The notes under the pieces were generated by a model. It was not told where the DNA came from and did no database searches. It saw nothing but the letters and a program-made list of their open reading frames with translations. Positions 17,753 through 26,684 of a DNA stretch of 64,000 bases are shown piece after piece. How positions within the stretch are numbered: position 1 is the first letter of the stretch; every line of letters starts with the position of its first letter. This DNA comes from Slackia piriformis YIT 12062. Its GTDB lineage: Bacteria > Actinomycetota > Coriobacteriia > Coriobacteriales > Eggerthellaceae. The position numbers and the translations under genes are program-made. The stretch lies in assembly GCF_000296445.1 (NCBI RefSeq), contig NZ_JH815198.1, forward strand, positions 1,675,114 through 1,739,113, written 5' to 3'.

Positions 17753-18643
17753 CTATGCGACGTTGGACCAGTCGGTGATTTCACCGGTGAAGATACCCTT
17801 GACCTGCTCGGAGGTCAGGCCGTTGACGGCGGAATCGTTGTTGACAACAACCGCGATGCCGTCCATGGCGATGACAACCGGCTTGACGCCCTGGGAGGTT
17901 TCGGAGTCCTTCAACTCGCGAGAGGCCATGCCGAGGTCGCAGGTGCCGTCGATGGCAGACTGGACGCCGGTGGAGGAGTCGGACTGCTGGACTTCGATGT
18001 TGACATCGGGATTCAGAGCCTGATATGCCTCGGCGAGCTTCTCCATGACGGGGGTCACGGAAGAAGAGCCGGCAACAACAACCTTGCCGGACTTGCCGGA
18101 AGCGGTGTAGGGCTGAGCGTCGTCTGCCACGGAGACGTAGTTCTCTTCGCTCACGACAGCCTGACCGTCAGAGCTCATGATAAAGTTGAGGAAGTCCTGG
18201 GCAACATCGGAAAGGCTCTGGCCAGCAACGACGTTAAACGGACGTGCAACCTTGTAAGAACCGTCCTTCACGCCATCGGCGCTCGGAGCAACGCCGTCGA
18301 TCTCGACGGCCTTCACCGTGTCGTTCAAAGATCCCAAGGAGATGTAGCCGATGGAGCTCGAATCGCCGGCAACCGTAGTCATCATGACCGACGTGGAGTT
18401 GGTGACGACGGCAGAAGTGGTGGTTGCGTCGTTGCCGTCAGCATCCTCAATCTCGAAGAGCTCGGTGAACGCCCCGCGCGTGCCGGAGCCATCCTCGCGA
18501 GAGATGACAGAGATTGCCCCGCCCGTGGAAGAGCCGGACCCGTCGGAAGAAGCGTTGCTTCCGCCCGAGCATCCTGCCAGGGCAAACGCACCGAGAGCGC
18601 ACACGCAAGACAGGGCGAGTGCAAGGAGTTTCTTAGCTTTCAT
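17753..18643 (-). CDS. pstS: phosphate-binding lipoprotein PstS, circularly permuted order
   Basis: The 296-residue lipoprotein has a signal peptide with lipobox LAGC (Cys25) and a Ser/Gly linker. The ligand-binding segments are in unusual order. Residues 43-175 match what is normally the second half of PstS (VISREDGSGTRGAF, SIGYISLGSLNDTVKA, ending SEENYVSV). Residues 187-296 match the usual first half (VVVAGSSSVTPVMEKL, SDSSTGVQSAIDG, SRELKDSE, GIFTGEITDWSNVA). Both halves seem intact, including the SGT-R and GSSS phosphate contacts. It delivers phosphate to PstCA. Annotation as PstS is firm given the operon. Confidence 0.93.
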   Translation of the reverse strand: MKAKKLLALALSCVCALGAFALAGCSGGSNASSDGSGSSTGGAISVISREDGSGTRGAFTELFEIEDADGNDATTTSAVVTNSTSVMMTTVAGDSSSIGYISLGSLNDTVKAVEIDGVAPSADGVKDGSYKVARPFNVVAGQSLSDVAQDFLNFIMSSDGQAVVSEENYVSVADDAQPYTASGKSGKVVVAGSSSVTPVMEKLAEAYQALNPDVNIEVQQSDSSTGVQSAIDGTCDLGMASRELKDSETSQGVKPVVIAMDGIAVVVNNDSAVNGLTSEQVKGIFTGEITDWSNVA

Positions 18644-18702
18644 TGTTCGGCATTCCTTTCATCGAAGATTCGTTTCATTGCGAACAAACGCCACGCAGTA
18701 CT

Positions 18703-18731
18703 TTAGGAAGCCGTTATCAAACGCACGTCAA
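18703..18731 (-). promoter_or_regulatory. pstSCAB-phoU promoter: possible promoter of the pst operon
   Basis: TTGACG (18726-18731) and the weak -10 TCCTAA (18703-18708) are 17 bases apart on the minus strand, about 60 bases before pstS. Phosphate-regulated promoters commonly have poor boxes and depend on the response regulator; no clear Pho box was identified. Confidence 0.35.
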
Positions 18732-18767
18732 GGGGGAGTCAGATCGAAGTAAAGTTCGGTCTGCAGC

Positions 18768-18794
18768 AAAAAAAGCGGACGCCGATGCGTCCGC
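18768..18794 (-). terminator. terminator of folD
   Basis: GCGGACGC-ATCG-GCGTCCGC followed by seven T on the minus strand, 34 bases beyond the folD stop. It separates the one-carbon genes from the pst operon. Confidence 0.9.
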
Positions 18795-18827
18795 CTCCTC
18801 AGTTCTTTTCTGTTCTTCTCCGCGGTT

Positions 18828-19688
18828 CTAGCATTCGCAGCGTTGCGCCGCCTCGATCACATGCTTCATCAACACGCTCGTGGTCACGCCGCCGATGCCG
18901 CGAGGAACCGGCGTGATGGCCCCTTCGTCGCCAAGGACGCCCTCTGCGGAATCGAAATCGGCGTCACCGCACAAATCCCCATCCTCATCCATGTTGATGC
19001 CCACGTCGAGCACGATCTGCCCGGGCGAAAAATACGTTTTGTCATACGCCCTGGCACGACCCGTAGCCAACACTACGATATCGGCGGCTTTCACAACGGC
19101 AGGCAGGTTTTCCGTGCGCGAATGGCACACGGTCACCGTGGCGTTGCGCTCGAGCAGCATCATGGCCACGGGACGCCCAATCACCAGACTGCGGCCCACT
19201 ACGACAACATGCTTTCCCTCGATAGCTATGCCGTAGCCGTCAAGCATCTCAAGACATGCCGCCGCCGTACAGGGAGCGAAGCCTTCGCCGCGACCCGTGA
19301 ACACGCGCGCCAATGCCGCGCGGCCAATACCGTCGACATCTTTGCGCGGGTCAAGCGCTTCGCACGCCGCCTCTTCGTCATAGCCCGCCGGAAGAGGACG
19401 AAACATCAAGCACCCGTGAATGCCCTGGTCGGCATTTATCTCGCCAATGGCTTTCATCAGCGCATCCTGACCAGCGTCCTCATAGAGCTGAAACAAGCGC
19501 ACACCGATGCCCAGAGCTTCCGCCCGTTTGATAGCGGTTCTTTCATAGGACAGGTCGTCCGGACGAGCTCCGATGCGTACGATGGCCAACACAGGGTCGA
19601 TGCCGCGATCTTTCAGTGCGGCAACGCGCTTTAGGCCGTCCTCCTTCAATGCGTCGATAATCGGCTTGCCTGCAAGAATTCGAGGCAT
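18828..19688 (-). CDS. folD: FolD-type methylenetetrahydrofolate dehydrogenase with altered active-site spacing
   Basis: The 286-residue protein has the FolD NAD(P)-binding part (VVVVGRSLVIGRPVAMML near 165; PVPRGIGGVT near 258). Bifunctional FolD oxidises 5,10-methylene-THF and then hydrolyses methenyl-THF, using a Tyr and a Lys four residues later. Here the segment is SYERTAIKRAEALGI: Tyr48 is kept, residue 52 is Ala, and the nearest Lys is Lys54 at +6. Since a dedicated cyclohydrolase-type gene (fchA) lies just upstream, this protein may supply mainly the dehydrogenase step. GAGGAG precedes the ATG. Confidence 0.88.
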   Translation of the reverse strand: MPRILAGKPIIDALKEDGLKRVAALKDRGIDPVLAIVRIGARPDDLSYERTAIKRAEALGIGVRLFQLYEDAGQDALMKAIGEINADQGIHGCLMFRPLPAGYDEEAACEALDPRKDVDGIGRAALARVFTGRGEGFAPCTAAACLEMLDGYGIAIEGKHVVVVGRSLVIGRPVAMMLLERNATVTVCHSRTENLPAVVKAADIVVLATGRARAYDKTYFSPGQIVLDVGINMDEDGDLCGDADFDSAEGVLGDEGAITPVPRGIGGVTTSVLMKHVIEAAQRCEC

Positions 19689-19720
19689 TCTTTTCTCCTC
19701 TACACCCAGTTTCTACGAAC

Positions 19721-20344
19721 CTATCTCACCCGGACAATGCTTTCGCGCACCGCAGCATGCACTTTGTCGGCCGCGGGGGCGGTTTTCTCTATCAGTCCGT
19801 TCGCTTCCTCTTCGTACGCAAGAGCCTTGGCGCTATCCTCCATAAGACCCGTATTGATGAACACGTTCAATGACGCGGCCTCAAGCGCTGCTTTCGCAAG
19901 CACCGCAGAAGCTCCCACGTCGGACAGGGCAAGCTTCGCCGAATTGAGCACAAGGTATTCGTCCGCTTCGACAACTCGGGCGCACACGCGCATAATGGAA
20001 AGCGGGACTTCGCATGCGGCGTGCAGGGCTTCCTGCTCCGCGCGCGAGCGGCAGGCCCGCTCTTCCTCCGTCCCCTTCGGCATCTTCCAACACGCGGCAA
20101 GCTTCGAAAACGCCTCGGCATCACCCTCAATCAAGGAAATCAACTCGCTGCGATAGGCGTCAAGCCTGGCAAGGGTTTCTTGCAAAACCTGTTCGCGGTC
20201 GGCGAACTTGGGTTTGCCGATTGTGAGGTTGGCGACCATGGAACCAAGCGCCGCCGCAAGCGCGCCGGCATAAGCCGATGCCCCGCCGCCGCCCGGAACA
20301 GGCGCCTTGCTTGCAAGATCGTCCGTGAATTTCGTATCTATCAC
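19721..20344 (-). CDS. fchA: cyclodeaminase/cyclohydrolase family protein (FchA)
   Basis: The 207-residue, mostly helical protein belongs to the formiminotransferase-cyclodeaminase C-terminal family. The glycine-rich segment APVPGGGGASAYAGALAAALG near residue 14 and MVANLTIGK are diagnostic. In clostridia stand-alone members act as methenyl-THF cyclohydrolase. Placement between fhs and folD supports that role here: formyl-THF, methenyl-THF and methylene-THF are handled by three adjacent genes. The start is a GTG at 20344 with AGAGGAG upstream. Confidence 0.88.
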   Translation of the reverse strand: MIDTKFTDDLASKAPVPGGGGASAYAGALAAALGSMVANLTIGKPKFADREQVLQETLARLDAYRSELISLIEGDAEAFSKLAACWKMPKGTEEERACRSRAEQEALHAACEVPLSIMRVCARVVEADEYLVLNSAKLALSDVGASAVLAKAALEAASLNVFINTGLMEDSAKALAYEEEANGLIEKTAPAADKVHAAVRESIVRVR

Positions 20345-20380
20345 CGAGACTCCTCTGCGAAAAATCAAAATACTCAGCCA

Positions 20381-20410
20381 CCGATGGTCGGAAGCACCGC
20401 CGACCATCGG
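20381..20410 (-). repeat. hairpin in the fchA leader
   Basis: CCGATGGTCG and CGACCATCGG form a 10-bp stem with a 10-base loop, 37 bases before fchA. No T-run follows; it may stabilise the 5' end of a processed fchA-folD mRNA. Confidence 0.5.
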
Positions 20411-20423
20411 CAAGAATAAAACA

Positions 20424-20449
20424 GTGCGCCGGCTCTTCAGCCGGCGCAC
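20424..20449 (-). terminator. terminator between fhs and fchA
   Basis: GTGCGCCGGCT-GAAG-AGCCGGCGCAC followed by TGTTTTATTC on the minus strand, 40 bases after fhs. It should end much of the fhs transcript before fchA. Confidence 0.8.
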
Positions 20450-20488
20450 CGCACTTTACACGTTATTCGCCCAAACGGACGATTCCTC

Positions 20489-22156
20489 TTAGAACAGGCC
20501 GGAAATCTTGCCCGTTTCGTCTACGTCGATCCTTTCGGCGGCAGGACGCTTCGGAAGACCGGGCATGGTCATGATATCGCCCGTCAAAGCGACGATGAAG
20601 CCAGCACCGGCAGAAACCTTCGCCTTGCGCACCGTGATGCGGAAACCGCGCGGAGCGCCGAGCTTCGTCTGGTCGTCGGAGAAGCTGTACTGGGTCTTCG
20701 CCATGCAAACAGGCATATGGGCGAAACCGAGCGCCTCAAGCTGCGCAATCTCCTTTTTTGCAGCAGGCGTAAAATCAACGCCGTCGGCATGATAGACGCG
20801 CTGAGCGATGACCTTGATCTTCTCGGCAATCGACAGGTCGTCCTCGTAGGCGAAGCTGAAATCGTTCGGCTCTTCGCACAAGCGCACGACCTCTTCCGCC
20901 AAAGCCATGCCGCCTTCGCCGCCTTTCGCCCACACCTCGGACAGAGCCACGTTGACGCCGAGCTCTTTGCACTTGGCCTCGACCAGGTCGAGCTCTGCCT
21001 TGGTATCGGTCGGGAACGCGTTGATGGCAACGACGCAAGGAAGCTTGTAGACCTTCGTGATGTTTTCCACATGCTGCAGCAAGTTGGGAAGACCGGCCTC
21101 GAGAGCTTCGAGATTCTCTTCGTTGAGATCGGCCTTGGCAACGCCGCCATGGTTCTTAAGCGCGCGAACGGTGGCAACAACGACGACGGCATCGGGCTTC
21201 AAATCCGCAAGGCGGCATTTGATGTCGAGGAACTTCTCGGCACCAAGGTCTGCGCCGAAGCCGGCCTCAGTGATGCAGTAATCGCCCAGAGCCATAGCCA
21301 TGCGAGTCGCCATGATGGAGTTGCAGCCGTGAGCGATGTTTGCGAAGGGGCCGCCATGCACGAATGCGGGGGTTCCTTCGAGCGTCTGTACGAGATTGGG
21401 CTTCAGGGCGTCTTTGAGCAATGCGGTCATGGCGCCTTCGGCGTTCAGCTGACCCGCGGTGATAGGCTGATCGTCGCGCGTGTAGCCGACCACGATGCGC
21501 GCAAGGCGCTCTTTAAGATCGGTGATGCTGGTGGCCAGGCAGAAGATAGCCATGATTTCAGAGGCAACCGTGATGTCGAAGCCGTCCTCGCGCGGCACGC
21601 CGTGGGCCTTGCCGCCCATGCCGCAGACAATATTGCGCAGCTGACGATCGTTCATGTCAACCGCGCGCTTCCACGTGATCTTGCGCACGTCGAACCCGAG
21701 CTCGTTGCCCTGGTGGATATGGTTGTCGATCATAGCGGCAAGCAGGTTGTTCGCAGCGCCGATGGCGTGGAAGTCTCCTGTGAAGTGAAGGTTGATGTCC
21801 TCCATGGGAACGACCTGGGCCCAGCCGCCGCCTGCAGCGCCGCCCTTGATGCCGAACACGGGGCCAAGCGAAGGCTCGCGCAGGGCAACAACCACGTTTT
21901 TGCCGATCTTGCGCATGCCGTCGGCCAGACCGACCGTCGTGGTGGTTTTGCCTTCGCCTGCGGGCGTGGGATTGATGGCGGTCACCAGGATAAGCTTGCC
22001 GGGCTCATGCTTTTCATCGAGCAGCAAGTTGTAATCTACCTTGGCCTTGTATGAGCCGTACATTTCAAGATACTTTTCGGGGACGCCGGCACGCTCCGCA
22101 ATGGCGGAAATGTGCTCGGGGGTTACGGACTGGGCAATTTCAATGTCTGACAACAC
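20489..22156 (-). CDS. fhs: formate-tetrahydrofolate ligase
   Basis: The 555-residue enzyme has the formyl-THF synthetase P-loop ([14 protein letters not shown] near residue 65), [19 protein letters not shown], a potassium/folate-site region [16 protein letters not shown], and the [16 protein letters not shown]-terminus. It makes 10-formyl-THF from formate, ATP and THF, the entry step of folate one-carbon metabolism. The start is GTG with an AGGAAGG site. It heads the fhs-fchA-folD series. No THF riboswitch was recognised upstream. Confidence 0.96.
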   Translation of the reverse strand: MLSDIEIAQSVTPEHISAIAERAGVPEKYLEMYGSYKAKVDYNLLLDEKHEPGKLILVTAINPTPAGEGKTTTTVGLADGMRKIGKNVVVALREPSLGPVFGIKGGAAGGGWAQVVPMEDINLHFTGDFHAIGAANNLLAAMIDNHIHQGNELGFDVRKITWKRAVDMNDRQLRNIVCGMGGKAHGVPREDGFDITVASEIMAIFCLATSITDLKERLARIVVGYTRDDQPITAGQLNAEGAMTALLKDALKPNLVQTLEGTPAFVHGGPFANIAHGCNSIMATRMAMALGDYCITEAGFGADLGAEKFLDIKCRLADLKPDAVVVVATVRALKNHGGVAKADLNEENLEALEAGLPNLLQHVENITKVYKLPCVVAINAFPTDTKAELDLVEAKCKELGVNVALSEVWAKGGEGGMALAEEVVRLCEEPNDFSFAYEDDLSIAEKIKVIAQRVYHADGVDFTPAAKKEIAQLEALGFAHMPVCMAKTQYSFSDDQTKLGAPRGFRITVRKAKVSAGAGFIVALTGDIMTMPGLPKRPAAERIDVDETGKISGLF

Positions 22157-22203
22157 GTCGGGCCCTTCCTTTCCTGCTCGATGGAGATTAACGAATGAAA
22201 TTC

Positions 22204-22230
22204 ATTCTACCCGCCATCAGCGCTTGGCAA
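22204..22230 (-). promoter_or_regulatory. possible fhs promoter
   Basis: TTGCCA (22225-22230) and TAGAAT (22204-22209) lie in promoter order on the minus strand, but the spacing is only 15 bases. A good -10 with a sub-optimal -35. Confidence 0.3.
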
Positions 22231-22360
22231 GTGAAACTTTGACGAACGCCCCTATCCTCTCCAGAATCGGTACCCCGAAAACGAAGAACGCCTAAGCAAA
22301 AAGAACATGCAAAGGCCCTGCCGCACGCAATTGATCCGAGACGCAGTACGCAAGCCCAAC

Positions 22361-22398
22361 AAAAAAACCGCCGTATTGGACGAACCCAATACGACGGT
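22361..22398 (-). terminator. terminator of the flavoprotein reductase gene
   Basis: ACCGTCGTATTGG-GTTCGT-CCAATACGGCGGT (one mismatch) is followed by seven T on the minus strand. The other 200 bases of the 306-base gap before fhs hold only a possible promoter. Confidence 0.85.
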
Positions 22399-22462
22399 AG
22401 TGCAGAAACAAAGCGAGTTACGACAAGAAGAACCCAGCATGCAGGCTCAAAAAACCGCTGTC

Positions 22463-24130
22463 CTACGACAGGGCTTCCCCAAGCTTTGTACCACATAGAT
22501 ATCCCGACGTAATCGTATTAGCCATCCCATAGCCAAATCCGACATAGGTGTCGTTGTACAAGTTTCCGCCCGCTTCGTTTCCGACTGCATACAGGCCCTT
22601 AATCGGCAGCTTCGCATCGTCGAGCACCTGATAATCGGTATTTACAAGCAGCCCTCCCCACGAACAGAGGTTGTTTTCTTCGGCGATAATCGCATAATAC
22701 GGCCCCTCGCCGAGCTTCTTCAGATATGCCGCAGGCTTGCCGTACTGCTCGTCAACCCCCGCTTCGCAAGAAGCGTCATAGGATGCCAGCTGGGCGGAAA
22801 AGATTTCAGCGTCCATGCCTGCAGCACGCGCCAAGTCTTCGGCGGTGTCGCCCTTGTACCCTTTTCCATCCTCGACCATCCGGTCGAATACGTCCGTAAT
22901 CCCCTCCCAGGGCGTATCCAGGTCATAAACAGGCTTGTACTCAGGAGGCAGACCAGGCGAGTAATCAACACCCAAGCCGGTAAGACCCTGTGCCTCAAGC
23001 GTGTCCATCATGGACTTGGACACGATTACGTAATGAAACGACCCCTGATAAGCGCTCGAGTTAGCAGCAGGAACCGCGTCCAGCACAAGCGACTCGCTAC
23101 GGAAACGCTTGCCCGTCGGCCCCACATTGAGCACGTTGGCCACGTAGGAAAGAATCATAGGGTACTTGGCGGGAAAATCGTCGAACGACGACAGCAGAGA
23201 ATCGGTTGCACGCGCCAACGTCTGGTGCAGCATTTGACCGCCGAAGTTCTGCGGCTTGCACGCGCCTGCATGCCATGCCATCTCAAGGCCTTCTCCAATA
23301 TTCTGAGGCAAGCCTGCGAACACGCCCTCGAAACCGAAAGCCGCCTTCACCATAGCAGCATTTGCCCCGTAGCCGCCCGTCGCAATAACCACGGCGCGCG
23401 CATTTAGTTGCATGCCGCGGCCCTGATTGTCGACAACTACTACACCACCAATCGAGCCGTCTTCGTTTTTAACCAAGCGCTTTGCAGTGGTTTCGAAGAA
23501 CAGCGCCCCCTCAGGTTTGACGAATTCTTCCACCATGGCGTCAAAAAGCGGCCCGCGCTCGTCATATTCGGGAAGCGCGGTAATATCGGCCCCCATGCCT
23601 AAATAGGTGAAATTCCACCCGAGTTCAGCCATCCAATCGACAGCAGCCGATGAGGAGTTGACCAGCTGGCGAATCGCGGCCGCATCCACGCGCCAATGCG
23701 AATCGGCAATCCAGCTTTGGATAATCGGCTCGGTATCGGTAGTCACACCAGCAGCCTTAGCGAAAGAGCTGTTCGGAACAGACGGAGCCCACGATTTCAG
23801 GCTTGCGCCGCCAAGATGGGAGGTTTTCTCCACGATGGCGACCCTAAGCCCCGCCTGCGCAGCACGCACGGCGGTATTGGTGCCCGAGCATCCGGCACCT
23901 ACAACCACGACATCGTAGTCCTGGGTTTCTTGAACGTCCACATCCTCAGACGTATTGCCGGGCAGCGCACTTGAAAGCATGACATCGAGTCTTGACTTCC
24001 AATCGACAGCATCATTCGATGCGGATTCCTTTCCGCTGCTGGACACCGACGGCGAGCACGCTGCAAGCCCGCATGCTGCAAACGCGCCTGCAAGAGTGGC
24101 GCCAACAAATCCTCTTCTTGAAACGGCCAT
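22463..24130 (-). CDS. Tat-exported FAD-dependent reductase (fumarate/urocanate reductase-like)
   Basis: The 555-residue protein begins with a Tat signal (SRRGFVG, Arg5-Arg6) ending in a lipobox-like GLAAC (Cys25), so it is probably a lipoprotein outside the membrane. An FAD-binding fold follows (YDVVVVGAGCSGTNTA near 70, ATGGYGANAAMV near 250, KGLYAVGNEAGGNLYNDTYVG near the C-terminus), as in soluble fumarate reductases, UrdA and Cgr2. No haem motif is present, so electrons must come from a separate membrane cytochrome. In Eggerthellaceae such proteins are terminal reductases for dietary or host acceptors; the acceptor here is unknown. It is divergent from a membrane LuxR regulator, the usual arrangement. 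Confidence 0.88.
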   Translation of the reverse strand: MAVSRRGFVGATLAGAFAACGLAACSPSVSSSGKESASNDAVDWKSRLDVMLSSALPGNTSEDVDVQETQDYDVVVVGAGCSGTNTAVRAAQAGLRVAIVEKTSHLGGASLKSWAPSVPNSSFAKAAGVTTDTEPIIQSWIADSHWRVDAAAIRQLVNSSSAAVDWMAELGWNFTYLGMGADITALPEYDERGPLFDAMVEEFVKPEGALFFETTAKRLVKNEDGSIGGVVVVDNQGRGMQLNARAVVIATGGYGANAAMVKAAFGFEGVFAGLPQNIGEGLEMAWHAGACKPQNFGGQMLHQTLARATDSLLSSFDDFPAKYPMILSYVANVLNVGPTGKRFRSESLVLDAVPAANSSAYQGSFHYVIVSKSMMDTLEAQGLTGLGVDYSPGLPPEYKPVYDLDTPWEGITDVFDRMVEDGKGYKGDTAEDLARAAGMDAEIFSAQLASYDASCEAGVDEQYGKPAAYLKKLGEGPYYAIIAEENNLCSWGGLLVNTDYQVLDDAKLPIKGLYAVGNEAGGNLYNDTYVGFGYGMANTITSGYLCGTKLGEALS

Positions 24131-24217
24131 GGGTTCTCCTCCTCCTGATGACAGCCCCGAGGGAAGCTATCATTTCGTACGAAAAAAATCATGGCTTTAT
24201 CAGGCATTTGACACTAG

Positions 24218-24233
24218 ACCCCTACGGTGGGGT
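24218..24233. promoter_or_regulatory. inverted repeat between reductase and LuxR genes
   Basis: ACCCCTACGGTGGGGT has 5-bp arms around a 6-base centre, and a TTGACA lies just before it at 24208-24213. Its place in the 200-base divergent gap makes it a candidate operator for the LuxR protein. Confidence 0.4.
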
Positions 24234-24329
24234 TTTGGCCCTGGACGAATAAACGCACGCGCCACACCAAGTACCGCTGTGATAGCCTTGCAAGTGAAGT
24301 CAGAATGCGCAAAAACGAGAGGCGGAAAA

Positions 24330-25781
24330 ATGAAAGGCAACCACGCCCGCATTGTCATAGGCTTTTCGATGCTTTGCTGCGTAAATGTCATTTGCTTTTT
24401 CCCCGACGCACTTGCACCCTGGGCATCAACGGAATGGCTGCGAACCTACAATATGTATGCTCGGCCGGCAGAATGCCTCTCGCTCGCAGCCATAGCCGTC
24501 TTCGTGCTTAAGATTCCAAGAAGAATCGGCATGGCAGGCGTGGCAATAGGGTACGTGGGACTTCTCTGCGGCCTATGCGCACCCGCCATTCTTGGCAGCA
24601 ATGTGGAAACGTCCGTTCCCGCAGGCATACTTTGCGGAATGGGGCTTGCCCCCACTATGATGTTTTGGTTTGCCCTCCTGACCGAATTCACGGAACGCCA
24701 CCAAGCCATCGTCCAAGGATGGCAAGCCCTGGTAGGCGAATGCCTTTTTCTGGGCGTTTCCATTTTCTTCGACGCAGGTGTCGTTCCCGCATGCATCCTG
24801 ACCGTGGCATCAGCAACATGCGCCTTGCGCGTCGATTCAAGCAGGCTTTTTTCGGAAAACGGAAAAACGGAGGCTTCAATAAAAAGCTTTCTAAGCCTCG
24901 GAAAAACAGATTGGCTCGCCCCCTGCACAGGATACCTAATCGCCTCCCTGGCCTACGGCGCACTTATGGCTCTCTCTCGCGGCGCAGAAGGAGAAACGGC
25001 ATCGGAAGTAGCTTCCGCCATCGGCGCCCCCATCGGAGCTCTCTGCTTCATCGCTTGGGTGATAATCAGCAGGCGCCGCGATTACGGAGCCGTCTCCGAG
25101 TGGGTCGTAGCGGCATCCGCCGTCGCATGTCTACTGCCCGGCAGTGCAACCGTACTATTTTTTTCCGCCTTTTTTCAAATAACGGGCCTTTTGCTCTTTT
25201 CGTTATTCATCGACCGTCTTTCAGCCATGCCGCGCGCGGCCATAGCGTGCATAGCGAGCGCTTACGCAATATCGCATTTGCTGTTTTTCTCCGGCCTCTA
25301 CCTCCCCGGCGCCCTTGGAGCTACAAGCGGCAGCGGCATCGCGGCGCGAGAAGTAGCATGGATCGCCTGTGCAATCGGTTCGACAGCATTCATCGTTCGT
25401 ACATGGAGGACGAATGCCATCCACGTTGAATTCGAAAACCGCTGTCGCTCCTACAAGCATATCATCGAAGAACAGCAAAGCGAAATCAAAAAACACGACG
25501 AAGAGAGCGCCCTGCTGCGGGCGGCAGCATTCGACGGAGGCTCAGAGCGAGAGTACAATATCGCCTGTGAGCTTATTGCCAAAAAACACGGATTGACGAA
25601 AAGGGAAACCGAGATTCTATCTCTTCTTGCACGCGGACGTGATGTATCGTTCATATGCAACGAGCTGTACCTTGCTCGCAATACGGTTAAAGGATACACA
25701 AAGCGTATCTACGCAAAAATGAACATCCATTCGAAACAAGAGGCAATCGACATGGTGCTTTCCGCTATGTCGCGTCAGTAA
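24330..25781 (+). CDS. membrane-anchored LuxR-family regulator
   Basis: The 483-residue protein has about 12 hydrophobic segments over residues 1-370, a short coiled coil (FENRCRSYKHIIEEQQSEIKK is its first part), and a LuxR/FixJ helix-turn-helix at the C-terminus (LTKRETEILSLLARGRDV, then LYLARNTVKGYTKRIYAKMN). This architecture is expanded in Eggerthellaceae and usually paired with reductase genes, suggesting membrane sensing of the reductase substrate. The start follows GAGAGGCGG; the longer open frame upstream is antisense to the reductase gene. Confidence 0.88.
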   Translation: MKGNHARIVIGFSMLCCVNVICFFPDALAPWASTEWLRTYNMYARPAECLSLAAIAVFVLKIPRRIGMAGVAIGYVGLLCGLCAPAILGSNVETSVPAGILCGMGLAPTMMFWFALLTEFTERHQAIVQGWQALVGECLFLGVSIFFDAGVVPACILTVASATCALRVDSSRLFSENGKTEASIKSFLSLGKTDWLAPCTGYLIASLAYGALMALSRGAEGETASEVASAIGAPIGALCFIAWVIISRRRDYGAVSEWVVAASAVACLLPGSATVLFFSAFFQITGLLLFSLFIDRLSAMPRAAIACIASAYAISHLLFFSGLYLPGALGATSGSGIAAREVAWIACAIGSTAFIVRTWRTNAIHVEFENRCRSYKHIIEEQQSEIKKHDEESALLRAAAFDGGSEREYNIACELIAKKHGLTKRETEILSLLARGRDVSFICNELYLARNTVKGYTKRIYAKMNIHSKQEAIDMVLSAMSRQ

Positions 25782-25895
25782 CACGCGACGCTAGCAATCA
25801 AGAGCGAAGCTCATCATTGAAAACTTAACATTCGTCAACGCGTGCGCAACGCAAAGGCAACTCTTGCGCTACAGTGCGGCATCATTTCTCATGCA

Positions 25896-25904
25896 TGATA
25901 TGAT
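25896..25904 (+). promoter_or_regulatory. extended -10 promoter of the second two-component system
   Basis: TGATATGAT combines a TGn extension with TATGAT at 25899-25904, 82 bases before the response regulator. No good -35 is seen, as is common for extended -10 promoters. Confidence 0.5.
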
Positions 25905-25985
25905 AAAAGTCACCGAGCCGACGCAAAATGCATCGATTCCCGAAGCACGACGAGATGCCCAGGCCATCTCGACGAAAGGAACGAC

Positions 25986-26678
25986 ATGAACGAAGAAGCA
26001 GAATCCATCCTCGTCGTAGACGACGAACAATCCATCACCGACTTCGTTTCCTACAGCCTTATGAAAGAAGGCTTCAAGGTCGACGTGGCCTCGAACGGCG
26101 AAGAGGGCCTTCAGGCCGCCATGCACAAGCATTACGACCTGTTCGTCCTTGATATCATGCTCCCCGGCATGGACGGCTACGAGCTCTGCCGCCGACTGCG
26201 CAGCAAGACGAACGCCCCCGTTCTGTTCCTTTCGGCTCGAGACACCGAGCTCGATAAGGTCGTCGGCCTCGAAATCGGAGGCGACGATTATCTTGCCAAG
26301 CCGTTTGGCGTGCGCGAGCTTATCGCACGCGTGCGTGCGCTTCTGCGCCGCGGCTCCATGGACGCTCAGCAGGAATCCACCGCGCTCACCGCGTCCGGTA
26401 TCACGCTCGACGAAGACCGCCATACGGCAACGGGCGAAAACGGCCCCATCGACCTGACCCCGCGCGAATTCGAATTGCTCGCCGCCCTTATGAAGGACGC
26501 GGGCAAGGTCGTCACGCGCGAAGACTTGCTGCGCGAAGCCTGGGGCTGGGAGTACATCACGGAGACGAAGACGGTCGACACCCACATCAAACGCCTGCGC
26601 GACAAGCTTTCCGCCGCCGGGTTCGACCCCGCCATTATAGAAACCGTGCGCGGATACGGATATCGCCTGCGTGCATAA
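25986..26678 (+). CDS. OmpR-family response regulator
   Basis: The 230-residue protein has a receiver (VVDDEQ; phospho-acceptor Asp56 in FVLDIMLPGMDG; YLAKPFG) and a winged helix (LTPREFELLAALM; TVDTHIKRLRDKL; ETVRGYGYRLRA). A GAAAGGAACGAC site precedes the ATG. It is the first gene of a pair with the kinase 6 bases downstream. The regulon is unknown. Confidence 0.92.
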   Translation: MNEEAESILVVDDEQSITDFVSYSLMKEGFKVDVASNGEEGLQAAMHKHYDLFVLDIMLPGMDGYELCRRLRSKTNAPVLFLSARDTELDKVVGLEIGGDDYLAKPFGVRELIARVRALLRRGSMDAQQESTALTASGITLDEDRHTATGENGPIDLTPREFELLAALMKDAGKVVTREDLLREAWGWEYITETKTVDTHIKRLRDKLSAAGFDPAIIETVRGYGYRLRA

Positions 26679-26684
26679 CATAGA

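Noticed and set aside
22157-22360. A tetrahydrofolate riboswitch before fhs
   Set aside because: No matching conserved core or stem arrangement could be drawn.
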